Positions 8,935 through 17,212 of a stretch of 58,869 bases of DNA are shown piece after piece (position 1 is the first letter of the stretch; each line of letters starts with the position of its first letter). The position numbers and the translations under genes are program-made. Source of the stretch: Marinilabiliaceae bacterium (GTDB lineage: Bacteria; Bacteroidota; Bacteroidia; Bacteroidales; Marinilabiliaceae); NCBI GenBank assembly GCA_016933045.1, contig JAFGBR010000011.1, positions 1 through 58,869 of the forward strand. The letters are read 5' to 3'. The notes beneath the pieces are model-generated. The model did not search any database, was not told the DNA's origin, and saw nothing but the letters and a program-made list of their open reading frames with translations.

Positions 8935-10367
8935 TGTTTTTTATAATAATCAATACCTTTATAACTTATTAAATAAGCCGATGCAAAAATAAGCTGAATT
9001 CTCTTTTTATAAAGTTTAAAGTCAATTTTGTCCATTGTATCGCGTGGGGTATGATAATCGCCATGCAAACCGCTAAAAAATGAGAGAACAGGAATGTTAT
9101 TTTTATAAAAATGGTAATGGTCGCTACGGTTCATAAAACTACTACCATCGTAATGATAATCGAAATTGAGGTTTACAGTTTTTTTATTAGCAATAATGCT
9201 TAAACTATCTAGCCAGGTTGATTTTTTAGCTCCTAATAAATAAATATAGTTGTCTTTGGTAATAGTATCGCGTCTACCAATCATATCCATATTAATATTT
9301 GCTAAAAATGTTAATGGATCCATTGCGTCGGAATAACGATTCGATCCCCATAATCCGTATTCTTCTCCGGCAAAAGCTATAAATAAAATGTTGTTTACAG
9401 GGGGGTGTTTAATTTTTTTAAACGCATTTGATAGCTCAAGTAATGCTCCTGTACCCGAAGCATTATCGTCGGCTCCACGACAAATTTTGCCATCAGGTTG
9501 TATTCCCACATGGTCGTAATGTGCTGTAATGGCTAAAGCTTTGCTGTTGGAATCTGATCCTTTTATTTTCCCAACTATATTATATACGGTTATTGGTATG
9601 GTATCGCATTTAAATTTTATTTTAATTTTTTGTATTACAGGATTATTATTGGAATTAACAGATGAGGATAGACTTTTAAAATCATAATTAAAGAATTTTT
9701 TAATAGCAGAAGCCGGGAAAATAAAAAATCTTTTTCCCGAATTAGTTATTTTTGGTTTTTGGTATGTTACAGTAGAAACATCTTGAAAACTGAAGTGTTT
9801 TTGAGCAACCGATTGATATTGAGTTGAGTCATTTATGTTTGTTCCAAAAACAGCCCATGCCCCGGCTTCTTTTAGTCTTTTGTTTATTAATGTTGTTCTA
9901 TTAAGATTTTCGAAGCATACGAAGACAATTTTATTTTGCACATCATATTTAATTTGACTGGAATCGGTTAATGACCCAAGGAAAATAATTTCTTTTTCAA
10001 TCTCTTCATTTTGTCCAACATTGCAGTTAAAAACAAAGTTGTTTGGCGAAGTTAAAACTGAATCATTCAGTGTAATATTAACATCAGTCCATTTTTTTTT
10101 CCAAATAATAAATGGCTGTCGATATTCACCTTTAAAACCAGGTTCAAGACCTGCTGATTTAAAGTAATTTTCAATATAATCAGCTGCTTTTTCACATCCT
10201 TGTTCCCCTGTTAATCGTCCTTCTAAACTGTCGGAGGTTAGAACCGACATGTGTTGTTTAAGATTTCTTATTTTAATACTTTTTAAAGCATTTGAAGGTA
10301 TTTGAGGTTCTGAAGCATAAATATACAATATAAATATATTTATCAGTAAAGTAATGATTAATCGCAT
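8931..10367 (-). CDS. secreted M28 family metallopeptidase
   Basis: A 478-aa exported zinc aminopeptidase. A short hydrophobic signal peptide (residues 1-18) precedes an N-terminal segment with TSDSLEGRLTGEQGCEKAA, typical of Bacteroidota M28 proteins, and an inserted PA-like domain (about 100-260). The catalytic half holds the zinc ligands and acid: AITAHYDHVG, GADDNASGTGALLE, FAGEEYGLWGS, NMDMIGRR and a C-terminal His in GDYHTPRDT. Likely role: trimming peptides in the periplasm or outside the cell. First gene of a two-gene operon with the CPBP protease (4-base overlap). Divergent from the ResB-CcsA gene, with 169 bases between them. Confidence 0.92.
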   Translation of the reverse strand: MRLIITLLINIFILYIYASEPQIPSNALKSIKIRNLKQHMSVLTSDSLEGRLTGEQGCEKAADYIENYFKSAGLEPGFKGEYRQPFIIWKKKWTDVNITLNDSVLTSPNNFVFNCNVGQNEEIEKEIIFLGSLTDSSQIKYDVQNKIVFVCFENLNRTTLINKRLKEAGAWAVFGTNINDSTQYQSVAQKHFSFQDVSTVTYQKPKITNSGKRFFIFPASAIKKFFNYDFKSLSSSVNSNNNPVIQKIKIKFKCDTIPITVYNIVGKIKGSDSNSKALAITAHYDHVGIQPDGKICRGADDNASGTGALLELSNAFKKIKHPPVNNILFIAFAGEEYGLWGSNRYSDAMDPLTFLANINMDMIGRRDTITKDNYIYLLGAKKSTWLDSLSIIANKKTVNLNFDYHYDGSSFMNRSDHYHFYKNNIPVLSFFSGLHGDYHTPRDTMDKIDFKLYKKRIQLIFASAYLISYKGIDYYKKQ

Positions 10368-10536
10368 TTCATAAACATTTTTTGTAAAGATATTATTTTA
10401 TTATCAGAGTTTTTCTGCTTGTTTGCAATGAATAGTAAATGATTGAAAAATGGTTTATAGTATGTTGTTTTATATTACAAAAAACTTACTTTTATTATTA
10501 TATAGTACTGGTATTTACTAAGAAATTGGGTTTTTG

Positions 10537-13500
10537 ATGAGAAAAATATATGAGTTTTTAATTTCTAAACCATTAATGGGAGCGTTGTTCCTAATTTTGG
10601 CTGTAGCAATGGGGTTTGCAACATTTATTGAAAATGATTTTGGCACTAGTGCAGCAAAGGCATTAATTTATAATTCATGGTGGTTCGAATTGATTTTTTT
10701 TATTTTAGCTGTTAACCTTTTTGGTAATTTGCTTAAACATAAAATGTGGAGTAACCAAAATGTTTCAGTAACTCTTTTTCACGTTTCTTTTTTTATAATA
10801 ATATTTGGTTCGGCATTAACTCGTTATTATGGAGTTGAGGGTATTATGCATATTCGCGAAGGGGAGGAGTCCGACTTAATATTATCAGACGATTCTTATG
10901 TGTCAGTTTCGGTAAATGGTAAAAATGGTTTAGAAACTAAAAAACAGAAAGTTTTCTTTTCTGTATTAAGTCCAAACGAATTACGATTAAGTTTTGATAA
11001 CGGTATAAGTATTAAAAGTAAAATGTTTGTACCAAATGCAATACTTACACCTATTGAAGCAGACAAAGGTGAACCTTATATTATTCTTTTGGGAGCTACA
11101 ATGATGGGCCATATTGAAAAGACACTTGCTTCTGGAGAAATAACATCGTTTGGATCTTTAAATATCGGATTTGAACCAACCGATACTTCTAATATACAGT
11201 TTCTAATTTATTTGCACGATGGTGTAGTAATGTATAAATCGTTGATGCCGGTTGTAATGATGCAAATGCAATCGGGGCAGGCTGATACTATTAAGGTTGG
11301 TGAAGAACATCAATTATATAAAGGAGTATTATACCAGGTTGGTGATACTCGTATTGTACTAAATGATTTTATTTCGAAAGGGATTCTTGTGCCTCAATAT
11401 CAACCAGAAACAAAAGGTCTGCCCGATGCCATTTTATTATCTGTTTTAAAAGATGAAACGGAAAAGGAAATGGTTGTTTTGGGTAATTCTGGGCAATTGG
11501 GGAAACCATACCAAATAACCATTAATGGCATTGAGGTATCGGTTAGTTATGGATCAATACCAATTAATATTCCATTTTTTATTCGGTTGAACAATTTTAT
11601 TTTGGATCGTTATCCGGGGAGTAACAGCCCATCGTCATTTATAAGTGAGGTGACTTTAATAGATGCTGCAAAAGAGATAAATGAGAATCACACTATTTTT
11701 ATGAATAATATATTAAATTATAGAGGTTATCGATTTTATCAATCATCGTACGATACTGATGAACAAGGAACAATACTATCGGTAAATCGCGATTGGCTTG
11801 GAACTATTATTACATATGCAGGGTATTTTTTTATGAGTGTTGGAATGATACTTGCCCTTATTATGCCAAATACCCGATTCAGGAAGTTGATAAGAAAAAC
11901 TGTTGATGCTTCAGGAAAGAAAAAAGAGTTAATAGCGATTTTGTTTATTGTAATTTCAATGGGATTAAATGCCCAAGATGCTAAACCACCTCATGTTATA
12001 TCAAAAGAACTTGCAAAATCGTTTGGCGAACTTTGGGTTCAGGATAATGATGGCCGGATTAAGCCTATGAATACTATGAATAGTGAGTTATCACGTAAAT
12101 TGGTAAAGCATAATTCGTTTCGGGGGTTAAGTGCCGATCAGTTTATATTAAGCTTGATAGTTGATAAAGAATATTGGCAAAATTTTCCAACAATAACTGT
12201 TAAAAATAAAAAGATAAAACAATTACTTGGAATAGAGGATGGTAAAGCTTCATTCCGACAATTCTTTACAATTGATGGACGTTATTTTTTAGGTAGGCAC
12301 ATTGAAAGTGCGTATCGAAAAAAACCATCTGAGCAGAACAAAATGGAGCAGGAGTTAATTAAAATTGATGAACAGGTAAATGTTTTTTATCTTATACAAG
12401 CTGGACGTTTTTTAAAGTTGTTTCCAAATCCGGATGATACAAATAAGGCATGGTTATTTCTTGAACAGATTCCCTCTAAAGGGTTTATGAAGGAAGATAG
12501 TTTATTTGTACGAAGTATTTTGTCGTTGTTATTTGAAACAATTAATTCGGGCGATGAAAAAAAGAGTTTTGAGCACATTTCATCCATCTTAAAATTCCAG
12601 TCAAAATATGCCGCTAAAATTCTTCCATCAGAAAAGCAGAAAGATGTTGAGATTTTTTACAATGAAACCAACATTTTTATGATGTTAATGCCTGTTTTAA
12701 TGATATTTAGTATTATATGGCTTATTATTCATTTTGTAATAATGTTATATCCACGATGGAAATTTAAATGGATCAATAGTATTGCATATTTATTATTTAG
12801 TTTATTTTTTGTTTTTTATTCATTGGGAATGATTATCCGATGGTATATATCTGGTCATGCCCCATGGAGTAATGGTTATGAATCGATGTTATATATTGGA
12901 TGGGCTACAATGCTTGCAGGAATAGTTTTTGTTAAACGAAATCCAATAGTTGGATCGGTAACAACATTGTTTACAAGTGTTATATTATTGGTTGCTCATC
13001 TTAGTTGGATGAATCCCGAGATTACTAATTTGGTACCTGTTTTAAAATCGCACTGGTTAACAATACATGTTGCAGTTATTGTTGCCAGTTATGGTTTTTT
13101 AGGATTAGGGGCATTATTGGGGTTTTTAAATTTAATTATTATTGGGTTGAAGAATAAGAAAAACAGAAAAATATTGAGTATTACAGTTAATGAATTGTCG
13201 TTTATTGCCGAAATGGGAATTATTGTTGGATTATACCTGTTGATAATTGGTGCTTTTTTAGGAGGAGTATGGGCTAATGAATCATGGGGGCGTTACTGGG
13301 GCTGGGATCCTAAAGAAACATGGTCGATGATAACTATTCTTATATATGCTTTTATTTTGCACATGCGGTTAATACCCGGAATGAAAAGTGTTATTACTTT
13401 TAATTTTTGGACATTAATTGGGTTCAGTTCTGTTATTATGACTTATTTAGGTGTAAACTATTATTTGGCAGGAATGCATTCGTATGCTAAAGGAGACCCG

Positions 13501-13626
13501 GTTCCAATACCTATGTTTGTTTATTTAACAGGTTTAGTTATTATTATTGTTACAGTTTATGCTGTATTAAATGAGAAAGAAATGAAGAAGCTTAACGATG
13601 ACATGCAGGATAACATTACTTATTAA
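10537..13626 (+). CDS. ccsBA: cytochrome c biogenesis fusion protein ResB-CcsA (System II)
   Basis: A 1029-aa membrane protein that joins the two System II haem-export and ligation subunits in one chain. Residues 1-470 are ResB/CcsB-like: TM segments near the N terminus (LMGALFLILAVAMGFATF, then LFHVSFFIIIFGSALTRYYG), a large periplasmic domain with YRGYRFYQSSYDTDEQG, and another TM. A further periplasmic region follows, then the CcsA half (about 690-1020) with the WWD haem-handling motif near residue 917 (WGRYWGWDPKETW) and conserved His in the flanking TMs (HVAVIVASYGFLG, HMRL). Such fusions are known from epsilonproteobacteria and Bacteroidota. I start at the ATG at 10537; the TTG just before it is in frame but unneeded. 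It serves respiratory c-type cytochromes that are outside this window. Its last bases overlap the convergent deaminase gene. Confidence 0.92.
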   Translation: MRKIYEFLISKPLMGALFLILAVAMGFATFIENDFGTSAAKALIYNSWWFELIFFILAVNLFGNLLKHKMWSNQNVSVTLFHVSFFIIIFGSALTRYYGVEGIMHIREGEESDLILSDDSYVSVSVNGKNGLETKKQKVFFSVLSPNELRLSFDNGISIKSKMFVPNAILTPIEADKGEPYIILLGATMMGHIEKTLASGEITSFGSLNIGFEPTDTSNIQFLIYLHDGVVMYKSLMPVVMMQMQSGQADTIKVGEEHQLYKGVLYQVGDTRIVLNDFISKGILVPQYQPETKGLPDAILLSVLKDETEKEMVVLGNSGQLGKPYQITINGIEVSVSYGSIPINIPFFIRLNNFILDRYPGSNSPSSFISEVTLIDAAKEINENHTIFMNNILNYRGYRFYQSSYDTDEQGTILSVNRDWLGTIITYAGYFFMSVGMILALIMPNTRFRKLIRKTVDASGKKKELIAILFIVISMGLNAQDAKPPHVISKELAKSFGELWVQDNDGRIKPMNTMNSELSRKLVKHNSFRGLSADQFILSLIVDKEYWQNFPTITVKNKKIKQLLGIEDGKASFRQFFTIDGRYFLGRHIESAYRKKPSEQNKMEQELIKIDEQVNVFYLIQAGRFLKLFPNPDDTNKAWLFLEQIPSKGFMKEDSLFVRSILSLLFETINSGDEKKSFEHISSILKFQSKYAAKILPSEKQKDVEIFYNETNIFMMLMPVLMIFSIIWLIIHFVIMLYPRWKFKWINSIAYLLFSLFFVFYSLGMIIRWYISGHAPWSNGYESMLYIGWATMLAGIVFVKRNPIVGSVTTLFTSVILLVAHLSWMNPEITNLVPVLKSHWLTIHVAVIVASYGFLGLGALLGFLNLIIIGLKNKKNRKILSITVNELSFIAEMGIIVGLYLLIIGAFLGGVWANESWGRYWGWDPKETWSMITILIYAFILHMRLIPGMKSVITFNFWTLIGFSSVIMTYLGVNYYLAGMHSYAKGDPVPIPMFVYLTGLVIIIVTVYAVLNEKEMKKLNDDMQDNITY

Positions 13627-14123
13627 TATTCAGTTTTATTATCCATATCATTCCACATTTTAAATGCTATACTAGCTTTATCACTTAATAATGAAATAAA
13701 GGGAATAGTTCTTTTTTCTATAGGTTTATCAATTTCTGCATAAATAAAGTCATCATTAAATCCAATACTGGCAGCGTCTTTTCTTGTGTTTCCATAGAAT
13801 ATTGTTGAAATACCTGCCCAATATATAGCTCCTAAACACATGGGGCATGGTTCGCATGATGTATAAATTTCGCAACCTTCAAGTTTAAATGTACCCAGTT
13901 TATTAGCAGCATCTCTTATGGCCATTATTTCGGCATGAGCCGTAGGGTCGTTATCGATAGTAACACGATTTGTTCCAATCCCAATAATTTCACCATTTTT
14001 TACAATAATTGCCGCAAAAGGGCCGCCACCTTTTAAAATATTTTGTTCAGAAAGATCAATGGCTTTAACCATAAATAATTCATCTGATTTATTAGGTCTC
14101 ATATTTTTATTTTTAGAGTACAA
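13623..14123 (-). CDS. nucleoside/guanine deaminase, GuaD-like
   Basis: A 166-aa cytidine-deaminase-fold enzyme. The zinc site is complete: H63 and catalytic E65 in TAHAEIMAIRD, and C93 and C96 in SCEPCPMCLGAIYWAGI. The C-terminal GFNDDFIYAEIDKP and RTIPF stretches resemble Bacillus subtilis guanine deaminase (hydrolysis of guanine to xanthine) rather than the tRNA adenosine deaminase TadA, which is the main alternative. Start: Met1 at 14123, or Met8 (MRPNKSDE) at 14102, closer to the usual length. Convergent with and overlapping the end of ccsBA by 4 bases. Confidence 0.87.
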   Translation of the reverse strand: MYSKNKNMRPNKSDELFMVKAIDLSEQNILKGGGPFAAIIVKNGEIIGIGTNRVTIDNDPTAHAEIMAIRDAANKLGTFKLEGCEIYTSCEPCPMCLGAIYWAGISTIFYGNTRKDAASIGFNDDFIYAEIDKPIEKRTIPFISLLSDKASIAFKMWNDMDNKTEY

Positions 14124-14175
14124 AATATGTAAAACAATTTAATTCTGTTCATGAGGTATAAAAAAAGTATAAATA

Positions 14176-14208
14176 ATTGGGTTATAATAAAAATATCTGC
14201 TACTTTTG
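14176..14208 (+). promoter_or_regulatory. Promoter of the rplM operon
   Basis: The -7 box TACTTTTG (14201-14208) matches TAnnTTTG exactly; ATTG at 14176-14179 sits 21 bases upstream as an imperfect -33 element. Transcription would start about 14215, leaving a leader of roughly 150 bases before rplM. Confidence 0.65.
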
Positions 14209-14221
14209 CGGCCGATTATTA

Positions 14222-14274
14222 TTCATGCCAAAAGTGCGATTGTTTTATTTCCCAGCATGTTACACTTTTATGAA
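14222..14274 (+). promoter_or_regulatory. Structured leader upstream of rplM (candidate ribosomal-protein leader)
   Basis: In the long 5' untranslated region TTCAT (14222-14226) plus AAAAGTG (14230-14236) can pair with CACTTTT (14263-14269) plus ATGAA (14270-14274), a 12-bp stem with a 3-base bulge and a 26-base loop. Ribosomal protein operons are often controlled by their own products binding such leaders, and an L13 leader class has been proposed for Bacteroidia; assignment here is by position and pairing only. Confidence 0.5.
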
Positions 14275-14363
14275 CAGCCAGTGTGTTGATAAAAGAGCAA
14301 GGGAATTGGACATTTGTACTTGTACATTTTTAATATTGGTATAATTTAAACAAAAGGAAGACA

Positions 14364-14819
14364 GTGGATACGTTAAGTTACAAAACGATCTCGGCAAACA
14401 AAGCTACAGCGAAAAAGGAGTGGGTTGTTGTTGATGCAACCGACGCAGTTTTAGGCCGTTTGGGGTCAAAAGTTGCCAAATTATTACGTGGCAAATATAA
14501 ACCAAACTACACGCCTCATGTAGATTGTGGTGATAATGTAATCATTATTAATGCCGACAAAGTCCGTTTGACAGGAAACAAATGGAACGACAGACAATTT
14601 TTCTACCATAGTGGTTATCCGGGTGGACAAACTCGCATCAGTCCTGCTGATGTTTTTGCAAAAAGCCCTGAAAAACTTGTAGAAAGAACAATTAAAGGAA
14701 TGTTGCCTAAAACAAAATTAGGCCGTCAATTATTCCGTAATTTATTTGTGTATGCCGGAGCTGAGCACAAACAAGAAGCACAGCAACCAAAGGTTATTGA
14801 TTTAAACTCTATTAAATAA
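14364..14819 (+). CDS. rplM: 50S ribosomal protein L13
   Basis: 151 aa, standard length, starting with GTG at 14364 (MDTLSYKTISANKA). The family signatures WVVVDATDAVLGRLGSKVAK and a GMLPKTKLGRQLFRNL stretch are clear. L13 is an early-assembling large-subunit protein. First gene of rplM-rpsI-rpsB-tsf; five bases separate it from rpsI. An upstream GAAG-rich stretch (AAGGAAG, 14355-14361) is an unusually SD-like sequence for this organism and supports the GTG. Confidence 0.97.
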   Translation: MDTLSYKTISANKATAKKEWVVVDATDAVLGRLGSKVAKLLRGKYKPNYTPHVDCGDNVIIINADKVRLTGNKWNDRQFFYHSGYPGGQTRISPADVFAKSPEKLVERTIKGMLPKTKLGRQLFRNLFVYAGAEHKQEAQQPKVIDLNSIK

Positions 14820-14824
14820 GAAAC

Positions 14825-15211
14825 ATGGAAGTAATAAATGCCATTGGAAGAAGGAAAGCGGCTATTGCTCGTGTGTACCTCAAAGAAGGTAAAGGTCAAA
14901 TCACCATTAATAAACGTGACTTGTCAAATTACTTTCCATCGGGAATTTTACAGTATATTGTAAAACAACCTTTGAACACAGTAGGTGTAGTTGAAAAATA
15001 TGATATTCAGGTTAACCTTACAGGTGGTGGAATTAAAGGACAAGCCGAAGCTCTTCGTTTAGCCATTGCACGTGCATTGGTGAAAATTAATGCTGAAGAT
15101 AAACCTGCTTTAAGAGCTGAAGGATTTATGACCCGTGATTCGCGCGTTGTTGAACGTAAAAAACCAGGACGTCCTAAAGCACGTAAACGATTTCAATTTA
15201 GTAAACGTTAA
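14825..15211 (+). CDS. rpsI: 30S ribosomal protein S9
   Basis: 128 aa, standard for S9. The N-terminal INAIGRRKAAIARVYL and the basic C-terminal tail ending RKRFQFSKR, which reaches the P-site tRNA, are characteristic. It lies five bases after rplM, the classic L13-S9 pair. Confidence 0.97.
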   Translation: MEVINAIGRRKAAIARVYLKEGKGQITINKRDLSNYFPSGILQYIVKQPLNTVGVVEKYDIQVNLTGGGIKGQAEALRLAIARALVKINAEDKPALRAEGFMTRDSRVVERKKPGRPKARKRFQFSKR

Positions 15212-15238
15212 TATTTTCCGGGTACGTTTAGTATCTAA

Positions 15239-15271
15239 ATTATTAAGACTCCTTGCGGACTACTTAGTAAT
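15239..15271 (+). promoter_or_regulatory. Hairpin between rpsI and rpsB (candidate rpsB leader element)
   Basis: In the 99-base gap before rpsB, bases 15239-15247 pair with 15263-15271 (9 bp with one G-U), an internal loop follows, then a TCC/GGA tip with a TTGC tetraloop (15250-15259). There is no T run, so it is unlikely to be a terminator. A regulatory site for S2, or an RNA-processing site, is possible. Confidence 0.4.
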
Positions 15272-15310
15272 TGTTAACGTCAAGAATGTAAACGACTTAA
15301 AAATTTAAAA

Positions 15311-16255
15311 ATGTCTAGAACAAGTTTCGATCAATTATTAGATGCCGGAGTTCACTTCGGTCACTTAAAAAGAAAGTGGAATCCAGCAATGGCTCCTTAT
15401 ATTTTTATGGAGCGTAATGGAATTCATATTCTTGATTTGCATAAAACCGTTGTTAAAATCGACGAAGCTGCAAATGCTTTGAAACAAATCGCTAAATCGG
15501 GCCGAAAAATATTATTCGTTGCTACAAAAAAACAAGCAAAAGATATTATTGCCAATAAAGTTGGTGGAGTAAATATGCCTTATGTAACAGAACGCTGGCC
15601 GGGTGGTATGTTAACTAACTTCCCTACTATTCGTAAGGCTGTTAAAAAAATGGGTTCTATTGATAAATTGATGGTCGATCCTTCATCATGGAGTAATCTT
15701 TCGAAAAGAGAACGCCTTCAAATTACTCGTCAAAGAGCTAAACTTGAAAAAACACTTGGAAGTATCGCTGACCTTACACGTCTTCCTGCTGCTATGTTTG
15801 TTGTTGATGTTATGAAAGAACATATTGCAGTTCGTGAGGCCAAACGATTAGGCATTCCTGTGTTTGGAATGGTTGATACCAACTCAGATCCATCTCATAT
15901 AGACTTTATTATTCCTGCTAATGATGATGCTACTAAGTCAATTGAAATAGTAATAGGTACAATGGCCGATGCTATTCAGGAAGGCTTAAGTGAAAGAAAA
16001 GCAGATAAAGATGCTGAAGATAAAGGTTCATCAAAAGGTAAAAAAGGAGAATCAAAAAAAGTAACCTCTAAAAAAACTGAAGAGTTTGACGAAGAAGAAG
16101 ATGCAGAAAAGGTGGTGAAAACTAAAAGTTCAGCAAAGAAAACGTCGGCTGCTGTTATTGAAGAGGAAGTTGAAGAAGAAGAAGTTGAAGAAGAGGATGC
16201 TGATGAGATTGATGGCGAAGAGGATGATGACAACGTAGAAGAAACAGAAGAATAA
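15311..16255 (+). CDS. rpsB: 30S ribosomal protein S2 with long acidic C-terminal tail
   Basis: 314 aa. Residues 1 to about 225 are an ordinary S2 (FDQLLDAGVHFGHLKRKWNP, ERWPGGMLTNF, GIPVFGMVDTNSDP). From about 226 there is an 85-90 residue low-complexity tail, first Lys/Ser-rich then almost purely Glu/Asp (EEEVEEEEVEEEDADE). Typical S2 proteins are about 230-260 aa. The tail is in frame, starts after the conserved QEGL region, and ends naturally at a TAA before tsf, so it is a real extension rather than an error. S2 binds the 30S subunit late, near S1. Confidence 0.95.
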   Translation: MSRTSFDQLLDAGVHFGHLKRKWNPAMAPYIFMERNGIHILDLHKTVVKIDEAANALKQIAKSGRKILFVATKKQAKDIIANKVGGVNMPYVTERWPGGMLTNFPTIRKAVKKMGSIDKLMVDPSSWSNLSKRERLQITRQRAKLEKTLGSIADLTRLPAAMFVVDVMKEHIAVREAKRLGIPVFGMVDTNSDPSHIDFIIPANDDATKSIEIVIGTMADAIQEGLSERKADKDAEDKGSSKGKKGESKKVTSKKTEEFDEEEDAEKVVKTKSSAKKTSAAVIEEEVEEEEVEEEDADEIDGEEDDDNVEETEE

Positions 16256-16285
16256 TTGATTTAAAAACTTTTAAAATATACGATC

Positions 16286-17113
16286 ATGGCTATAACTGCG
16301 GCTGATGTAAATAAACTTCGACAAACTACCGGAGCCGGTATGATGGATTGTAAGAAAGCACTTACCGAGGCTGATGGTGATTTCGAAAAAGCAATTGAAA
16401 TAATCCGAAAAAAGGGACAAGCTATTGCAAATAAGCGTGCAGACCGTGAAGCTACAGAAGGTGCTGTTTTAGCAAAAGTTTTAGCCGATGGGAAATCGGG
16501 TGCTATTATTGCTTTAAATTGCGAAACTGACTTTGTGGCTAAAAATGAGGGTTTTGTTGCTCTTACAACTTCAATTCTTGATTTAGCTATTGAGAAAAAA
16601 CCTGCTTCAAAGGATGCTCTTCTTGCTCTTGAACTTAACGGAAAGTTAGTTAAAGATGTTATTACAGAGCAAATTGGTGTAATTGGTGAGAAGTTGGAAA
16701 TTTCGTGTTACGAAACTGTTAATGCTGAAACTGTTACTGCATACATTCATCCGGGTAATAAACTTGCTACTTTAGTTGGCTTAAACCAAGGTGGTATTGA
16801 TGCTCAGGTTGGAAAAGATGTTGCAATGCAAGTTGCTGCTATGAATCCTGTTTCGGTTGACTCGTCTTCAGTTCCACAGGATGTTATTGATAAAGAACTC
16901 GAGATTGGTAAAGAAATGGCCAGAAATGAGGGTAAGCCGGAAGCTATGCTTGATAAAATTGCTCAAGGACGCTTGCAAAAGTTCTTTAAAGAGAGTACTT
17001 TGTTAGATCAGGCTTTTGTTAAGGATAATAAACTTAGCATTAAGCAATATCTCGAAAATACTTCGAAAGGTTTAACAGTAACTGATTTTAAACGTTTTTC
17101 TTTGAATGCATAA
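16286..17113 (+). CDS. tsf: translation elongation factor Ts
   Basis: 275 aa. EF-Ts recharges EF-Tu by exchanging GDP. The N-terminal UBA-like domain has VNKLRQTTGAGMMDCKKAL, and the hallmark TDFVAKNEGFV is present near residue 82. It lies 30 bases after rpsB, the nearly universal rpsB-tsf pairing, and is closed by a strong terminator. Confidence 0.97.
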   Translation: MAITAADVNKLRQTTGAGMMDCKKALTEADGDFEKAIEIIRKKGQAIANKRADREATEGAVLAKVLADGKSGAIIALNCETDFVAKNEGFVALTTSILDLAIEKKPASKDALLALELNGKLVKDVITEQIGVIGEKLEISCYETVNAETVTAYIHPGNKLATLVGLNQGGIDAQVGKDVAMQVAAMNPVSVDSSSVPQDVIDKELEIGKEMARNEGKPEAMLDKIAQGRLQKFFKESTLLDQAFVKDNKLSIKQYLENTSKGLTVTDFKRFSLNA

Positions 17114-17134
17114 GAAAAAAAGATAAATAATAAT

Positions 17135-17167
17135 AAAAAAGGCTGTTCGGTTTGAACAGCCTTTTTT
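17135..17167 (+). terminator. Terminator of the rplM-rpsI-rpsB-tsf operon
   Basis: An 8-bp perfect stem (17141-17148 with 17154-17161, loop of 5) is flanked by six A and six T, so the hairpin may also stop the convergent hflX transcript. Confidence 0.9.
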
Positions 17168-17212
17168 ATTATATTATATTTTTTTAATAAGTATTATTTG
17201 CACAATGGTTTT

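Noticed and set aside
15976-16233. Serine-rich open frame on the minus strand inside rpsB
   Set aside because: It is the antisense of the Glu/Asp-coding tail of S2 (GAA/GAT repeats read as TTC/ATC/TCT); low complexity, no promoter.
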